The notes beneath the pieces are model-generated. The model was not told the DNA's origin. It worked only from the letters and a program-made list of their open reading frames with translations, and searched no databases. A program made the position numbers and the translations under genes. Shown in pieces: positions 41,901-48,094 of a stretch of DNA of 64,000 nucleotides (positions within the stretch are counted from its first letter, which is position 1; every line of letters begins with the position of its first letter). Origin of the DNA: Massilia sp. UBA2604 (GTDB lineage Bacteria; Pseudomonadota; Gammaproteobacteria; Burkholderiales; Burkholderiaceae_D); contig DDKG01000004.1 in assembly GCA_002339265.1 (NCBI GenBank), forward strand, positions 8,532 through 72,531, given 5' to 3'.

Positions 41901-41932
41901 TCAATAAAGTACGCACCAAGGAGGCCGCATGA
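35999..41932 (+). CDS. Tape measure protein
   Basis: 1977 residues, setting tail length at assembly. The N-terminal 400 residues hold the conserved tape-measure segment (DEYGKYTAQLKLATTGQSEF, LDEFNSVNEASPRLMQALADGIG-like stretch). Hydrophobic segments lie near residues 545-580 and 1070-1110, with long coiled coils between and after. Two DUF4214-type repeats occur near 1775-1880 (YKSALGRAPDQAGLDYWKN and YKDVFGRTADAAGLDYWLG). A final coiled coil ends the protein. Confidence 0.95.
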   Translation: MSQTVNEAIIKVNVDATGVEEGNRRIDASTARTGKNLENLGATAQKTGKSLDTLGSGPGLRNVSDGAGAAAGQVDRATKSMAESIQRATATMNAGAKGTAAYYEALANSRGLNIATLRPYLDQLDAVTRKTQQAAVAQRQLDAGNNFLAGLRAQADGIGKTASQLAALRAEELGVADAARPLIEQLQAAEEAAGNAGGSVSGFAAAVASIATGAGVAAVVQLSDEYGKYTAQLKLATTGQSEFLNAQGAVRRIAAGAQSDLSATASLYASITKSTRDLGIAQSQVADITETVSLALKVSGASTNEAASAILQLSQAFASGVLRGDEFNSVNEASPRLMQALADGIGVPVGALRAMAEQGALTTDVLANALPRALTALRTEAKSVESIGGAVTVLKNNLMELVGSTAQSNGAVSLLSGSIGLLADNLVLVGGVVATGALAKLGSMAGVAAAKAYENVAASRALAAANLATANTNVAATAAASATAAARVNELRAAVLAAEGNAALAIATNGLIPAQARAATAAAAHTAALTAQAAAARAASVSITAARGALAFVGGPIGAVITVLGLAATAWAVWGNAAEDANNQASESTEESTADMIARLDEQIAKLRERNALAATEPRIKALDGISEVDKDGLARAKAALDENKAAQAKFAENSRERMMLQLEEVELSGKYEAALDRVKALQGEVAKAAARTRDERLDDWYAKNGTSAQRLAAELADLKNQFGTIPPEMEKLVRAKFTDPAATKALADQAKAAKEYADLIDRISGKSAGVDADYVENLQKLAGGYAAGKQSMADYVATVEAYIKQQPFVAQAEEERKKSIEQYDKMLESVEKRASKAQSDAQSQRDENEQIGLGAQALAELNATRLESLALRAEEQVWVAEGLDITGAMAEEYRKEAAALRERAEAIRDGAAKQISFDAAKKAGEELKDFLDPARAQSFGDALREAFGGAGDSISKLTASLTGFSQRQAEIEKNRGNAALLYLEGKKTEFEYLADVEALSKRSTQNQLAGYGAMTGAAAGFFNEQSRGYKALQTASQVFHAAELAMTLAELVPKGISAVLGQGQGDPYTAFGRMAAMAAIVAGLGVAIGGVSGGGLPLSQQRQEKQGTGSVLGSDAKSESIARSLDAIEGATLQGLGISNGMLTSLRNIEAGIGQFASLLVRTTGVTGGFGSEMNRAAFDSKSIGIGGALAGAGVGGGLGSTAALTYLGAGFGPVGMVLGSALGAVLGKTFIGKALGSIFGGKQSVEDTGFTLAPSSFGGILAGGTDAAQYADIKKDGGWFGKDKYSTVLEGLGAEGNRQIASILTSLYDTVFQAGSMLEVGADGFAAQLNSFVVDIGKVSLKGLSDDEIEKELSAVFSKVGDDLAKFGIGGLEQFQKVGEGYLETLTRVATNYQAVTVVTDSMGMTFDAVGLASVGARERLIDLVGGLDEFTSSADQFLSDFYTDQERANSLRARISPTLDQYGIETGAEDSLQQFRSVVTGLDLTTEAGARAYATLIQIAPAFKQIADVDAAIFEERADLQKELDQLTLSETQLLAQQRAALDESNRSLFDQIQAVKAKQAADQAATEAAAKAIQDMKDAAASLMTGVDGAFSVLQRVVDRQKKALQEEINVRTASIQKIEALSQSLRSTLDGMTVSGREAEDRQAAQAQIQAALAIAKASGTLPKAEDLRNALSVVSKDSSALFATQEDYLRDFYATRIGIEDLAGLTDDALSVEERSLQRLEDQVKQYELMLEREQEQIDVLKGISTIGLSIEQAIRALHGAMAAASANPVNSAASAINDAYKSALGRAPDQAGLDYWKNVAAGGTSTGAIVDSIKNSPEAQLQKLYKDVFGRTADAAGLDYWLGQVNKGISLGAIKDTFENSDEKKGLRGFAVGANYIPVDMPAMVHQGERIIPAADNRELMRRLASPEQGNEVLVAEIRALREEVALLRGEAERGTDAAVQLADQFDNVTDGGNACRVEVINKVRTKEAA

Positions 41933-42864
41933 CTGTAAAGGTGAGGGTCATGGTCCCGATCGACGTCAAGGCCAGCATGATCAAGGCCGGGACGTCGGTC
42001 CCCGAACCAGACACGTCGAAGGGCGAGGTGGCCTGGGTGGCAAGCGCGAGCCAGGTCGTGGGCAATGAGCGCACGTACAACGGATCCATCTGGATCTGCG
42101 CGCAGGCACATTCCGGCCGTACGGCAACTCCCGACCTCGACACGCTTTACTGGACGCGGCTGGGCCCGACGAACCGCATGGCGCCATTCGACGACTATTC
42201 GAACACGAAAGTGGTCGGAGTCACGTCGATGACCTATGTGGTGCAGCCCGGGTTTCTGAATGGCCTCGCGGTCTACGGCATGGAAGGAGCGACGTACGAG
42301 ATCGTCGTCCGCGACGCCCCGGGCGGCGCGGCCATGCGCTCGTGGAGCGGCGATCTGTACAGCCAGGCAGCAGGCTTCTACGAGCTGCTGTTCTCACCGC
42401 TGCTGCCGACTGAGCAATTGTCGTTCGACGACATTCCACTGTCGCCGACGGCAGAGGTGACCATCACAGTCACGTCGGCGCCCGGCGGGCGCGTTGCGAT
42501 CGGCACCATCAAGATGGGCGACTGGCGACAGTTCGTCGAGAACGGCATGCCAGGGGGCACTCGGCACGGTGCCGAGTCAACTCGCAAGAGCCGCACGCTG
42601 CGCGAATACAACGCCGACGGCACCTACAAGATCGTCCGCCGCGCCAGTAGCCGTGACGTGACCTGCAGCATCGTCGTCCATCCGGACCAGGCGATGCAGG
42701 CAGACGCGATCCTGGGCGAGGTCGAGGACCTGGCCGTTCCCTTCGAGGCGAGCGGTCTGCCGAAGTACGGCTACTTGAACACGCTCGGATTTGTCACCGG
42801 AACCATCCGCGCCGACTCGCCGGGCACGGCCAGCATCAATTTGAAAGTTGAAGGGAATATCTGA
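41929..42864 (+). CDS. Tail tip-region protein
   Basis: 311 residues; the start overlaps the tape measure stop (ATGA). KASMIKAGTSVPEPDTSKGEVAW and IWICAQAHSGRTATPDLDTLYWTRLGPTN (a carbohydrate-binding-like segment in phage tails) precede a beta-rich middle (AVYGMEGATYEIVVRDAP, DDIPLSPTAEVTITVTSAPGG). No enzyme motif is visible. Probably a distal tail or baseplate component. Confidence 0.6.
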   Translation: MTVKVRVMVPIDVKASMIKAGTSVPEPDTSKGEVAWVASASQVVGNERTYNGSIWICAQAHSGRTATPDLDTLYWTRLGPTNRMAPFDDYSNTKVVGVTSMTYVVQPGFLNGLAVYGMEGATYEIVVRDAPGGAAMRSWSGDLYSQAAGFYELLFSPLLPTEQLSFDDIPLSPTAEVTITVTSAPGGRVAIGTIKMGDWRQFVENGMPGGTRHGAESTRKSRTLREYNADGTYKIVRRASSRDVTCSIVVHPDQAMQADAILGEVEDLAVPFEASGLPKYGYLNTLGFVTGTIRADSPGTASINLKVEGNI

Positions 42865-43571
42865 TGGCAGTTACTCCAGTACCGTCGATGACGGACATCC
42901 CACCCTTCCCAGCCCTCTCGGATCGTGCTGCTGGCAGCTACAACGGTATGGCATTCGCCTTCGGCACACACATGGCCGAGAAGTTCAATGACGAAATTGT
43001 CGCTGTAGCCGGGAGCGCGGTCGCGAATGCTACCGAGGCAGCGGGTCACGCCGAAGCAGCGAGTGAGTCAGCGCAGTCTGCTGAGACTGCCGCGCAGGCC
43101 GCAGCGCAGGTCGCTGGCGCCAATCCTTGGGTCAGCGGGACGACCTACGCAAAGAACGTTGCGGTCATAAGCCAGGTTAACTTCCAGGCCTATCGCCGGA
43201 TGGTTGCCGGCGCGGGCACGACGGACCCCGCAAACGACACCGGCGCCATATGGATGCCGCTGTTTGGCAACGGATCGTTCAGCATTGGCGCTAACTCGTC
43301 GGCCACCTTCGACCTGGCGGCTCGAAATTTCTTCACGCGCACGATGTCGTCGAGCGAGACATGGGTCTTCGCGAATTGCCCGACCAACGGTTTCTCGTTT
43401 GGCGTCGAGCTGACCTACGCCGGCGGCACTCTGGCCCTTCCAACTAGCGTCAAGTCCCCCAACAACGTCGTCTATTCGTTCGTCGCCGGCAAGACATACC
43501 TGCTGCTGTTCGTTACCACGAACAAGGGCACGCGCTGGCGCATGTCTGTCACCGAAGCCTACGACAACTGA
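42864..43571 (+). CDS. Tail fibre-like protein
   Basis: 235 residues; starts at the last base of the previous stop. An N-terminal attachment part (PSMTDIPPFPALSDRAAGSYNGMA) is followed by an Ala/Glu-rich coiled coil (EAAGHAEAASESAQSAETAA), a small WVSGTTYAKNVAVISQVNFQAY carbohydrate-binding-like unit, and a beta-rich end. This matches a thin tail fibre with a receptor-facing tip. Confidence 0.65.
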   Translation: MAVTPVPSMTDIPPFPALSDRAAGSYNGMAFAFGTHMAEKFNDEIVAVAGSAVANATEAAGHAEAASESAQSAETAAQAAAQVAGANPWVSGTTYAKNVAVISQVNFQAYRRMVAGAGTTDPANDTGAIWMPLFGNGSFSIGANSSATFDLAARNFFTRTMSSSETWVFANCPTNGFSFGVELTYAGGTLALPTSVKSPNNVVYSFVAGKTYLLLFVTTNKGTRWRMSVTEAYDN

Positions 43572-43578
43572 GGCCATC

Positions 43579-44418
43579 ATGGACCAGAATATTTTCAAGG
43601 CGATGTTCGCCGCCGCGCAGGTTCGCCCTGGGCAAGTGCAATGGACGACTCCAGGCACTTACTCTTGGGTGGTGCCACTCGGCGTGTACTTCATCAGCCC
43701 AGTCTGCATAGGTTCCGGCGGGTCGTCGGGGCCAGTGTCCAGCGTGGGGGCTGCGGGAGGCGGAGGTGGTGGCTTGCGATACGCCAAGTTCATCGCAGTA
43801 ACGCCTGGCGAGACGCTCACAATTGTGGTGGGTGCCGTAGCGCAACTCGCGGCTGGCGGGGACACCATTATTCGTAGAGGCAGCACCGTGCTCCTGACGG
43901 CCGGAGGCGGCCGAGCGGGGACTTCCAGCGGCGGTGAGGGGGGCTCGGGCACGGCATTCGACGCCAACGTGGGCGGCGGTAACGGCGGCAGAGGGAAATC
44001 TAACGGCGTCACCGGCGTCCCTATATTCGGCGGGGGTGGCGGCGCGGGCGGGTATTCCGGTGACGGAGGCGGGTACAACACCTCTATCCCCGCGAGTGGC
44101 GGCGCGGGAGGCGCGGGCGGGAGCATGTCTGCTTCGGGGTGGGGCGGCGGCGGGGGCGGCGGTGGCGTAGGACTCAATGGCGAGGGGGCATCCGGAGCTG
44201 CTGGCCAAGGCTCAGGATCAGGAGGCACTGCCCAAGGCGGTACGGGTGGCTCGGGCGGCCAAGCTGGCTTCGCCGGCTTAGGTGTATCGAACAGCAGTGG
44301 CGGTCGGCACGGCGGAGGGGCGGGCGGAAACAGCTCGACAATCGGAGCGAGCGGCGCCTGCCGCATTATTTGGGGCTCCGGCCGAGCATACCCTTCAACG
44401 CTGACTCAAGATATGTAA
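43579..44418 (+). CDS. Glycine-rich tail adhesin
   Basis: 279 residues. A short start precedes more than 200 residues dominated by Gly-Gly runs interrupted by polar residues, and it ends with GASGACRIIWGSGRAYPSTL. The IIWG-x-GR-x-(F/Y)PST end is known from glycine-rich phage tail proteins. Gly-rich blocks of this kind can form polyglycine II layers, as in T4-like gp38 adhesins, with variable loops binding host receptors. Assignment by composition and end motif. Confidence 0.75.
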   Translation: MDQNIFKAMFAAAQVRPGQVQWTTPGTYSWVVPLGVYFISPVCIGSGGSSGPVSSVGAAGGGGGGLRYAKFIAVTPGETLTIVVGAVAQLAAGGDTIIRRGSTVLLTAGGGRAGTSSGGEGGSGTAFDANVGGGNGGRGKSNGVTGVPIFGGGGGAGGYSGDGGGYNTSIPASGGAGGAGGSMSASGWGGGGGGGGVGLNGEGASGAAGQGSGSGGTAQGGTGGSGGQAGFAGLGVSNSSGGRHGGGAGGNSSTIGASGACRIIWGSGRAYPSTLTQDM

Positions 44419-44428
44419 AGGGCGCACT

Positions 44429-44941
44429 ATGTATTTTCGACCATCTACCAATGAAGTATTCACTCTGCACGGCGAGATTCGTAGCGCACTATGGGAGTCA
44501 TCGTCCATCATTTTGCAGGACGTGATCACCGGCGACTGCCTGGCCGACGCCGGCGTCTATCCGCTGGTTTATGAAAAGCCCGCTGTCGAGCCTGGTCAGA
44601 TGGCCGAGCCGCTGACGGTCGAGCTGATCGACGAGCAGTGGACGCAACTCTGGACGGTGCGCGATGCAACGCCTGATGAACTGGAGGCGATGAAGCCGCC
44701 AGTTCCGGCCGAGGTCACCATGCGCCAGGCCCGACTCGCGCTGCTGGCCATCGGCAAGCTCGACCAGGTGGCGCCGGCGATCGAGTCGCTTGAAGGTGCC
44801 GAACGCGACGCGGCCCGCATCGAGTGGGAGTTCTCCAGCACCGTGGTGCGTAGCCGCCCGCTGGTGGTCCTGCTGGGCCAGGCGCTGGGCCTCGACGACG
44901 AGGAGCTTGATCAACTTTTCATCACCGCAGCGGGGTTGTAA
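44429..44941 (+). CDS. Tail fibre assembly-like protein
   Basis: 170 residues, directly behind the adhesin gene. MYFRPSTNEVFTLHGEIRSALW, then WTQLWTVRDATPDELEAMKPPVPAEVTMRQARLALLAIGKLDQV, looks like tail fibre assembly helpers that include a chaperone part and a final helical region. The stop overlaps the next gene by one base. Function inferred from position and the DATPDELEA-type linker. Confidence 0.65.
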   Translation: MYFRPSTNEVFTLHGEIRSALWESSSIILQDVITGDCLADAGVYPLVYEKPAVEPGQMAEPLTVELIDEQWTQLWTVRDATPDELEAMKPPVPAEVTMRQARLALLAIGKLDQVAPAIESLEGAERDAARIEWEFSSTVVRSRPLVVLLGQALGLDDEELDQLFITAAGL

Positions 44942-45423
44942 TGAAAGCAGCGTTTTATCGTGGCACGCGCCCGGGCCTGGCCGGCATCTACAACCGCCTG
45001 GTGCGGTGGTGGACCAAGTCGCCGTACTCGCACGTCGAGCTGATCTTCTACGACGGCGAGAAGTGCGCCGGCGCGCTGGCCGCTTCCGCCTCGAACATGG
45101 ACGGCGGCGTGCGCACCAAGGTGATCGACTTCGACCCGTCGCGCTGGGACTTCATCGAGCTGCCCGATGCGCTGGCCGACCGCGCCTGGCAGTGGTTCCG
45201 CGACCACGACGGCGCGCCGTACGACCTGGTCGGCAACCTGCAATTCGTGCTGGCGCCGATCCCGCACAGCCAGCGCCGCTGGTTCTGCTCCGAGGCCGTG
45301 GCCGCCGCGCTCGGCATCCCGGACCCCTGGCGATACTCGCCTGGCACGCTGGCCAGCGCGCTGACCCTCCTGCAACAGCCCGCTCCGGCGGGTTTTTTTA
45401 CGCCCGTCGAAAGGCCCCAATGA
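44941..45423 (+). CDS. NlpC/P60-like (YiiX-type) cysteine peptidase or amidase
   Basis: 160 residues. SPYSHVELIFYDGEKC with a catalytic-type His and RRWFCSEAVAAALGIP with Cys form the papain-like pair (permuted order, His before Cys) seen in the YiiX/NlpC superfamily. AYDLVGNLQF-like and YSPGTLASAL segments fit. Possibly acts on cell wall during infection or lysis. Its last codons contain a terminator hairpin (45,379-45,399), which shapes the sequence PAPAGFF near the end. Confidence 0.7.
   Translation: MKAAFYRGTRPGLAGIYNRLVRWWTKSPYSHVELIFYDGEKCAGALAASASNMDGGVRTKVIDFDPSRWDFIELPDALADRAWQWFRDHDGAPYDLVGNLQFVLAPIPHSQRRWFCSEAVAAALGIPDPWRYSPGTLASALTLLQQPAPAGFFTPVERPQ
45379..45399 (+). terminator. 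Terminator-like hairpin inside a coding sequence
   Basis: CCCGC-TCCG-GCGGG then TTTTTTT lies within the last 15 codons of the peptidase gene, just before the holin gene. In frame it reads CCC GCT CCG GCG GGT TTT TTT. Confidence 0.65.
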
Positions 45424-45665
45424 AGATCACCCCGCCCGAAATGGGCAGCTACGCCGGCGGCGCCGTCGCGATCGGCACCTCGCTGACGCTGACCCAGGTC
45501 GGCATCATCGTCGGCATCGTGACCGCGCTGCTGACGTTCGCCCTGAATGCCTGGTACACGGCGAAGAAGAACGCGCGCGAGCAGCAGCTGGCGGACCTCG
45601 AGCGCCGCGAGCGCGAGGTGCGGCTGGCGCAGATGCAGGCCCAGGGCTGCGAGGTGAAGTCGTGA
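45420..45665 (+). CDS. Holin
   Basis: 81 residues. A Gly/Ala/Thr hydrophobic segment (GGAVAIGTSLTLTQVGIIVGIVTALLTFAL) could form one or two membrane helices, followed by a charged helix (KKNAREQQLADLERREREV). It directly precedes the endolysin gene with a four-base overlap. Phage holins of this small size depolarise or permeabilise the inner membrane at lysis. Confidence 0.8.
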   Translation: MKITPPEMGSYAGGAVAIGTSLTLTQVGIIVGIVTALLTFALNAWYTAKKNAREQQLADLERREREVRLAQMQAQGCEVKS

Positions 45666-46222
45666 GCCGCCGGGCAGCCGGCCTGGCCGGCCTGGTCGCG
45701 ATCGTCGGCGCCGTCGCCGCCGGCGCGCTGCACGACGTGACGCCGCGCTTCGAGGGCACCGAGCTCACGACCTATCGCGACTTGGGCGGCGTGCTGACCT
45801 ACTGCACTGGCGCCACCGAGGATGCGCAGTCGGGCAAGACCTACACGCCGGAGCAGTGCCGGGCGCAGCTCGATCGTGACCTGGAGCGGCACGCGGCCGG
45901 CATCGCGCGCTGCGTTCCGCTGGCCAGCATGACGGACGGCCAGAAGGTTGCCTTCGTTGACGCGGCGTACAACATCGGCGTCGGCAACTTCTGCGGTTCG
46001 AGTATGGCCCGCCGGGCGAACGCTGGTGACATGGTCGGCGCGTGTGACGCTCTGCTCGCATGGAACAAGGTCAAGATCTGGCGGCCGGTCATTGGTCGGG
46101 ATGGGAAGACGGTCAAGGACGCGAACGGGAAGGTCGTTATGCGCCAGGTGCTGGAGGAGGTGCGTGGGCTGACGCGCCGGCGCGCCGCCGAGCGCGAGCT
46201 GTGCCTGCGAGGCCTGCCATGA
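45662..46222 (+). CDS. SAR endolysin, GH24 lysozyme
   Basis: 186 residues from GTG 45,662. A weakly hydrophobic N-terminal helix rich in Ala/Gly (AAGLAGLVAIVGAVAAGAL) acts as signal-arrest-release anchor. The catalytic triad is Glu31-x8-Asp40-x5-Thr46 (FEGTELTTYRDLGGVLTYCTG), as in T4-type lysozymes. AYNIGVGNFCGSSMARRANAG is also typical. It degrades peptidoglycan after membrane release. Confidence 0.93.
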   Translation: MSRRAAGLAGLVAIVGAVAAGALHDVTPRFEGTELTTYRDLGGVLTYCTGATEDAQSGKTYTPEQCRAQLDRDLERHAAGIARCVPLASMTDGQKVAFVDAAYNIGVGNFCGSSMARRANAGDMVGACDALLAWNKVKIWRPVIGRDGKTVKDANGKVVMRQVLEEVRGLTRRRAAERELCLRGLP

Positions 46223-46632
46223 TCCCGATTGCGACAGCCATCGCGGCGCCGGCCGTCGCCGCACGATCGTACCGCGCGCTGGCGGCCAGCATCCTGCTGC
46301 TGGCCGGCCTGCTGCTGGCCGGCGTCGCAGGCTGGGTCGCCAACGGCTGGCGGCACGGCGCCGAGATCGCCGAACTGCGCCGCGCGCACGCCGAGTTCCG
46401 CGCCGGCCTGTCCGAGCAGGCGCTTGCCGACGTCCAGGCCGACGCGGCGACGGTCCGCCAGGCCGCGACCGAGTTCCGCACCATCCAATCCATCCTGGCG
46501 CCGAAGATGACGGCGCTCACCAAGGAGCTGCGCAATGCGAAGCCTCTCCCTCCTGATTGCCGTCCTGATCCTGTCCGGGTGCGCAACCTCGACGCCGCAA
46601 TCGACGCCGCCAACCAGGCCATCCCTCGATAG
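46219..46632 (+). CDS. Rz: Rz-like inner-membrane spanin
   Basis: 137 residues. One N-terminal membrane helix (YRALAASILLLAGLLLAGVAGWVANGW) and a periplasmic coiled coil (GAEIAELRRAHAEFRAGLSEQALADV) end in a short tail. It follows the endolysin with overlap and contains the start of the Rz1 gene in another frame, which is diagnostic for two-component spanins that fuse inner and outer membranes. Confidence 0.88.
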   Translation: MIPIATAIAAPAVAARSYRALAASILLLAGLLLAGVAGWVANGWRHGAEIAELRRAHAEFRAGLSEQALADVQADAATVRQAATEFRTIQSILAPKMTALTKELRNAKPLPPDCRPDPVRVRNLDAAIDAANQAIPR

Positions 46633-46777
46633 CGCGCTGGCCGCGCCGTGCCCCCAGATCGTGCGCCCGGCCGCCGACGACTTCGACGCTTGGCAGGCCT
46701 GGGCTATCGACCTGCTGCGTCAGTACGCGGAATGCGCTGCCCGGCATGCGAAGACGGTTCAGGCGTGGCCGAATTAG
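46535..46777 (+). CDS. Rz1: Rz1-like outer-membrane spanin lipoprotein
   Basis: 80 residues. Signal peptide with lipobox LSGC (Cys about 16), then a Pro/Ser/Thr-rich mature part (STPQSTPPTRPSL) and a short helix. It starts 98 bases before the end of Rz in a different frame and ends after it. This embedded layout is typical of Rz/Rz1 pairs. Confidence 0.88.
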   Translation: MRSLSLLIAVLILSGCATSTPQSTPPTRPSLDSALAAPCPQIVRPAADDFDAWQAWAIDLLRQYAECAARHAKTVQAWPN

Positions 46778-46940
46778 ACCCGCGGCGCGGGCCGCCTTGA
46801 ATGAGCACGCGCTGGATGACCTGCAGCGGGGTGCCGCATTGGTGAAGCGACAGCACGCCGGCGGCCATGCCGTACACTCCCGCGATGTTCACGGCAAGGT
46901 CGACTTGGAGCGCGGTCAACCGATCAGTTCGTTTGTCCAT
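46704..46940 (-). CDS. Small phage hypothetical protein
   Basis: 78 residues from ATG 46,940. DRLTALQVDLAVNIAGVYGMAAGVLSLHQCGTPLQVIQRVLIQG is like small proteins often found near lysis genes of Burkholderiales prophages, possibly membrane-associated. The C-terminus is polar. It is convergent with Rz1 and overlaps its end by 74 bases. Divergent from the LexA-box gene at 47,013, so the same operator region might affect both. Confidence 0.6.
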   Translation of the reverse strand: MDKRTDRLTALQVDLAVNIAGVYGMAAGVLSLHQCGTPLQVIQRVLIQGGPRRGSNSATPEPSSHAGQRIPRTDAAGR

Positions 46941-47000
46941 GAAGCAATCGTACCGACCGAATGTGACCGCAGTTTGAGCGGGATCAAATCCTTCGACTGC

Positions 47001-47022
47001 TATACTGTATAAATGTACAGTA
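47001..47022. promoter_or_regulatory. LexA (SOS) box overlapping an extended -10 promoter and start codon
   Basis: CTGT-N8-ACAG (47,005-47,020) within TACTGTATAAATGTACAGTA matches the gammaproteobacterial-type LexA consensus, also used in many betaproteobacteria. TGC-TATACT (46,998-47,006) is an extended -10. The ATG of the downstream gene (47,013) lies inside the box, and the predicted transcription start is about the same base. Confidence 0.75.
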
Positions 47023-47306
47023 AAGTGAAACAGCTTCGTCGGCGCGGCCAAAAGCGTGACGAGCGCGAGTACCTGGCGGCCGAGCCTTGCGTGGGGGACC
47101 TGACGATGGTCGCCTGCGCCGGCGGCTACGAGCTCAACATTTCTGCGTGGGACGACTCGTCTGGAGCGCCGCTCATCCTGCCACTTCGCGACGCCCGCCT
47201 CATCACCATGCACGGCAACAAGATGCTGTTCTCCGGCGTCGAGCGTGATAGCAGCGGCGTCGGCTTCGAACAGGAGTGGGCGGTCCAGGTGATCGGCGCC
47301 AAGTAG
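47013..47306 (+). CDS. SOS-regulated small phage protein
   Basis: 97 residues. KVKQLRRRGQKRDEREYLAAEP, then LTMVACAGGYELNISAWDDSSGAPLILPLRDARLITMHGNKMLFSGVER, ends QEWAVQVIGAK. This is a conserved protein in prophages of the group, function unknown. ATG 47,013 lies within a LexA box and close to the likely transcription start, so the mRNA may be leaderless. GTG 47,025 is another possible start but has no ribosome binding site. Confidence 0.75.
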   Translation: MYSKVKQLRRRGQKRDEREYLAAEPCVGDLTMVACAGGYELNISAWDDSSGAPLILPLRDARLITMHGNKMLFSGVERDSSGVGFEQEWAVQVIGAK

Positions 47307-47496
47307 GCTTGAGACTGTACTATTGAACCCTGTCGACCCGAATCAAAACAAGGGGTTACGGCGGCACCTAGAGCGGTTATGTAGTACAGGCCGTCCGCGC
47401 TAACCGGTTGTCCTGGAAAGGGAAATCGGCAAAGCATGGATAGATTCATAGCCTAACCAAGCTATTAGGTTTTTCTCATTAAATCGTAATGGATTG

Positions 47497-48069
47497 CTAT
47501 TGGCCATATTGGCGGTAGAAGTGGAAGGCCAAAAAACATAGGCCTATGACGACTCCGGATAAGGAGCTATATTTTACGGCCCTAAATGCTGGCTCTCCCT
47601 TCTTCACGCGTTTCCATTCTTCCTTTAATACCCTCTGAGATTCTGAAACAATGGATGTTTCAACATCGCTGAAATGCGAGTCTTTCTTTTCGGAGTCTCG
47701 GGCGCGTATTTCAGTAATTGTGTCGTCAAGAAAGGTGGAGATGGAATTACTCAGAGCCTTATGCTCATCAGGATTTAGTCTAAGCAAAATTCTGAGCCCG
47801 AGCGATTTAAGACGGTCGATAGTTTCGAAGTTCTTCTCCAGAAATTCCGAAGCGTTGACGTTTTTATCCTTAGCCTTATCTGTAGCATATGCAGCCAGTT
47901 CACTCACGCCACCGATATACTCTGCTAGATCGTTTCTTAGAGAATCTACCCATGCTTGGCGAAATTCGGACGTCTTCTGCTCTTTGCTGAGTACAGTGGT
48001 GATCAGAACCATTACTGCGCCAATAATAGAAGCAGCGATCGCACCCAAGGCCGCGTCGGGGATGTTCAT
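47497..48069 (-). CDS. Two-TM coiled-coil membrane protein (accessory gene)
   Basis: 190 residues. TM1 near the start (ALGAIAASIIGAVMVLITTVL), a cytoplasmic helical part of about 130 residues (FRQAWVDSLRNDLAEYIGGV, NFETIDRLKSLGLRILLRLNPDE), and TM2 at the end (SGVVIGLCFLAFHFY). AT-rich and next to the integrase, a common site for phage cargo. An exclusion or defence role is possible; no known family was recognised. The 190 bases before it (47,307-47,496) hold nothing evident. Confidence 0.7.
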   Translation of the reverse strand: MNIPDAALGAIAASIIGAVMVLITTVLSKEQKTSEFRQAWVDSLRNDLAEYIGGVSELAAYATDKAKDKNVNASEFLEKNFETIDRLKSLGLRILLRLNPDEHKALSNSISTFLDDTITEIRARDSEKKDSHFSDVETSIVSESQRVLKEEWKRVKKGEPAFRAVKYSSLSGVVIGLCFLAFHFYRQYGQ

Positions 48070-48094
48070 ATTCTTCTTTCTAAAATTTGTAGAA

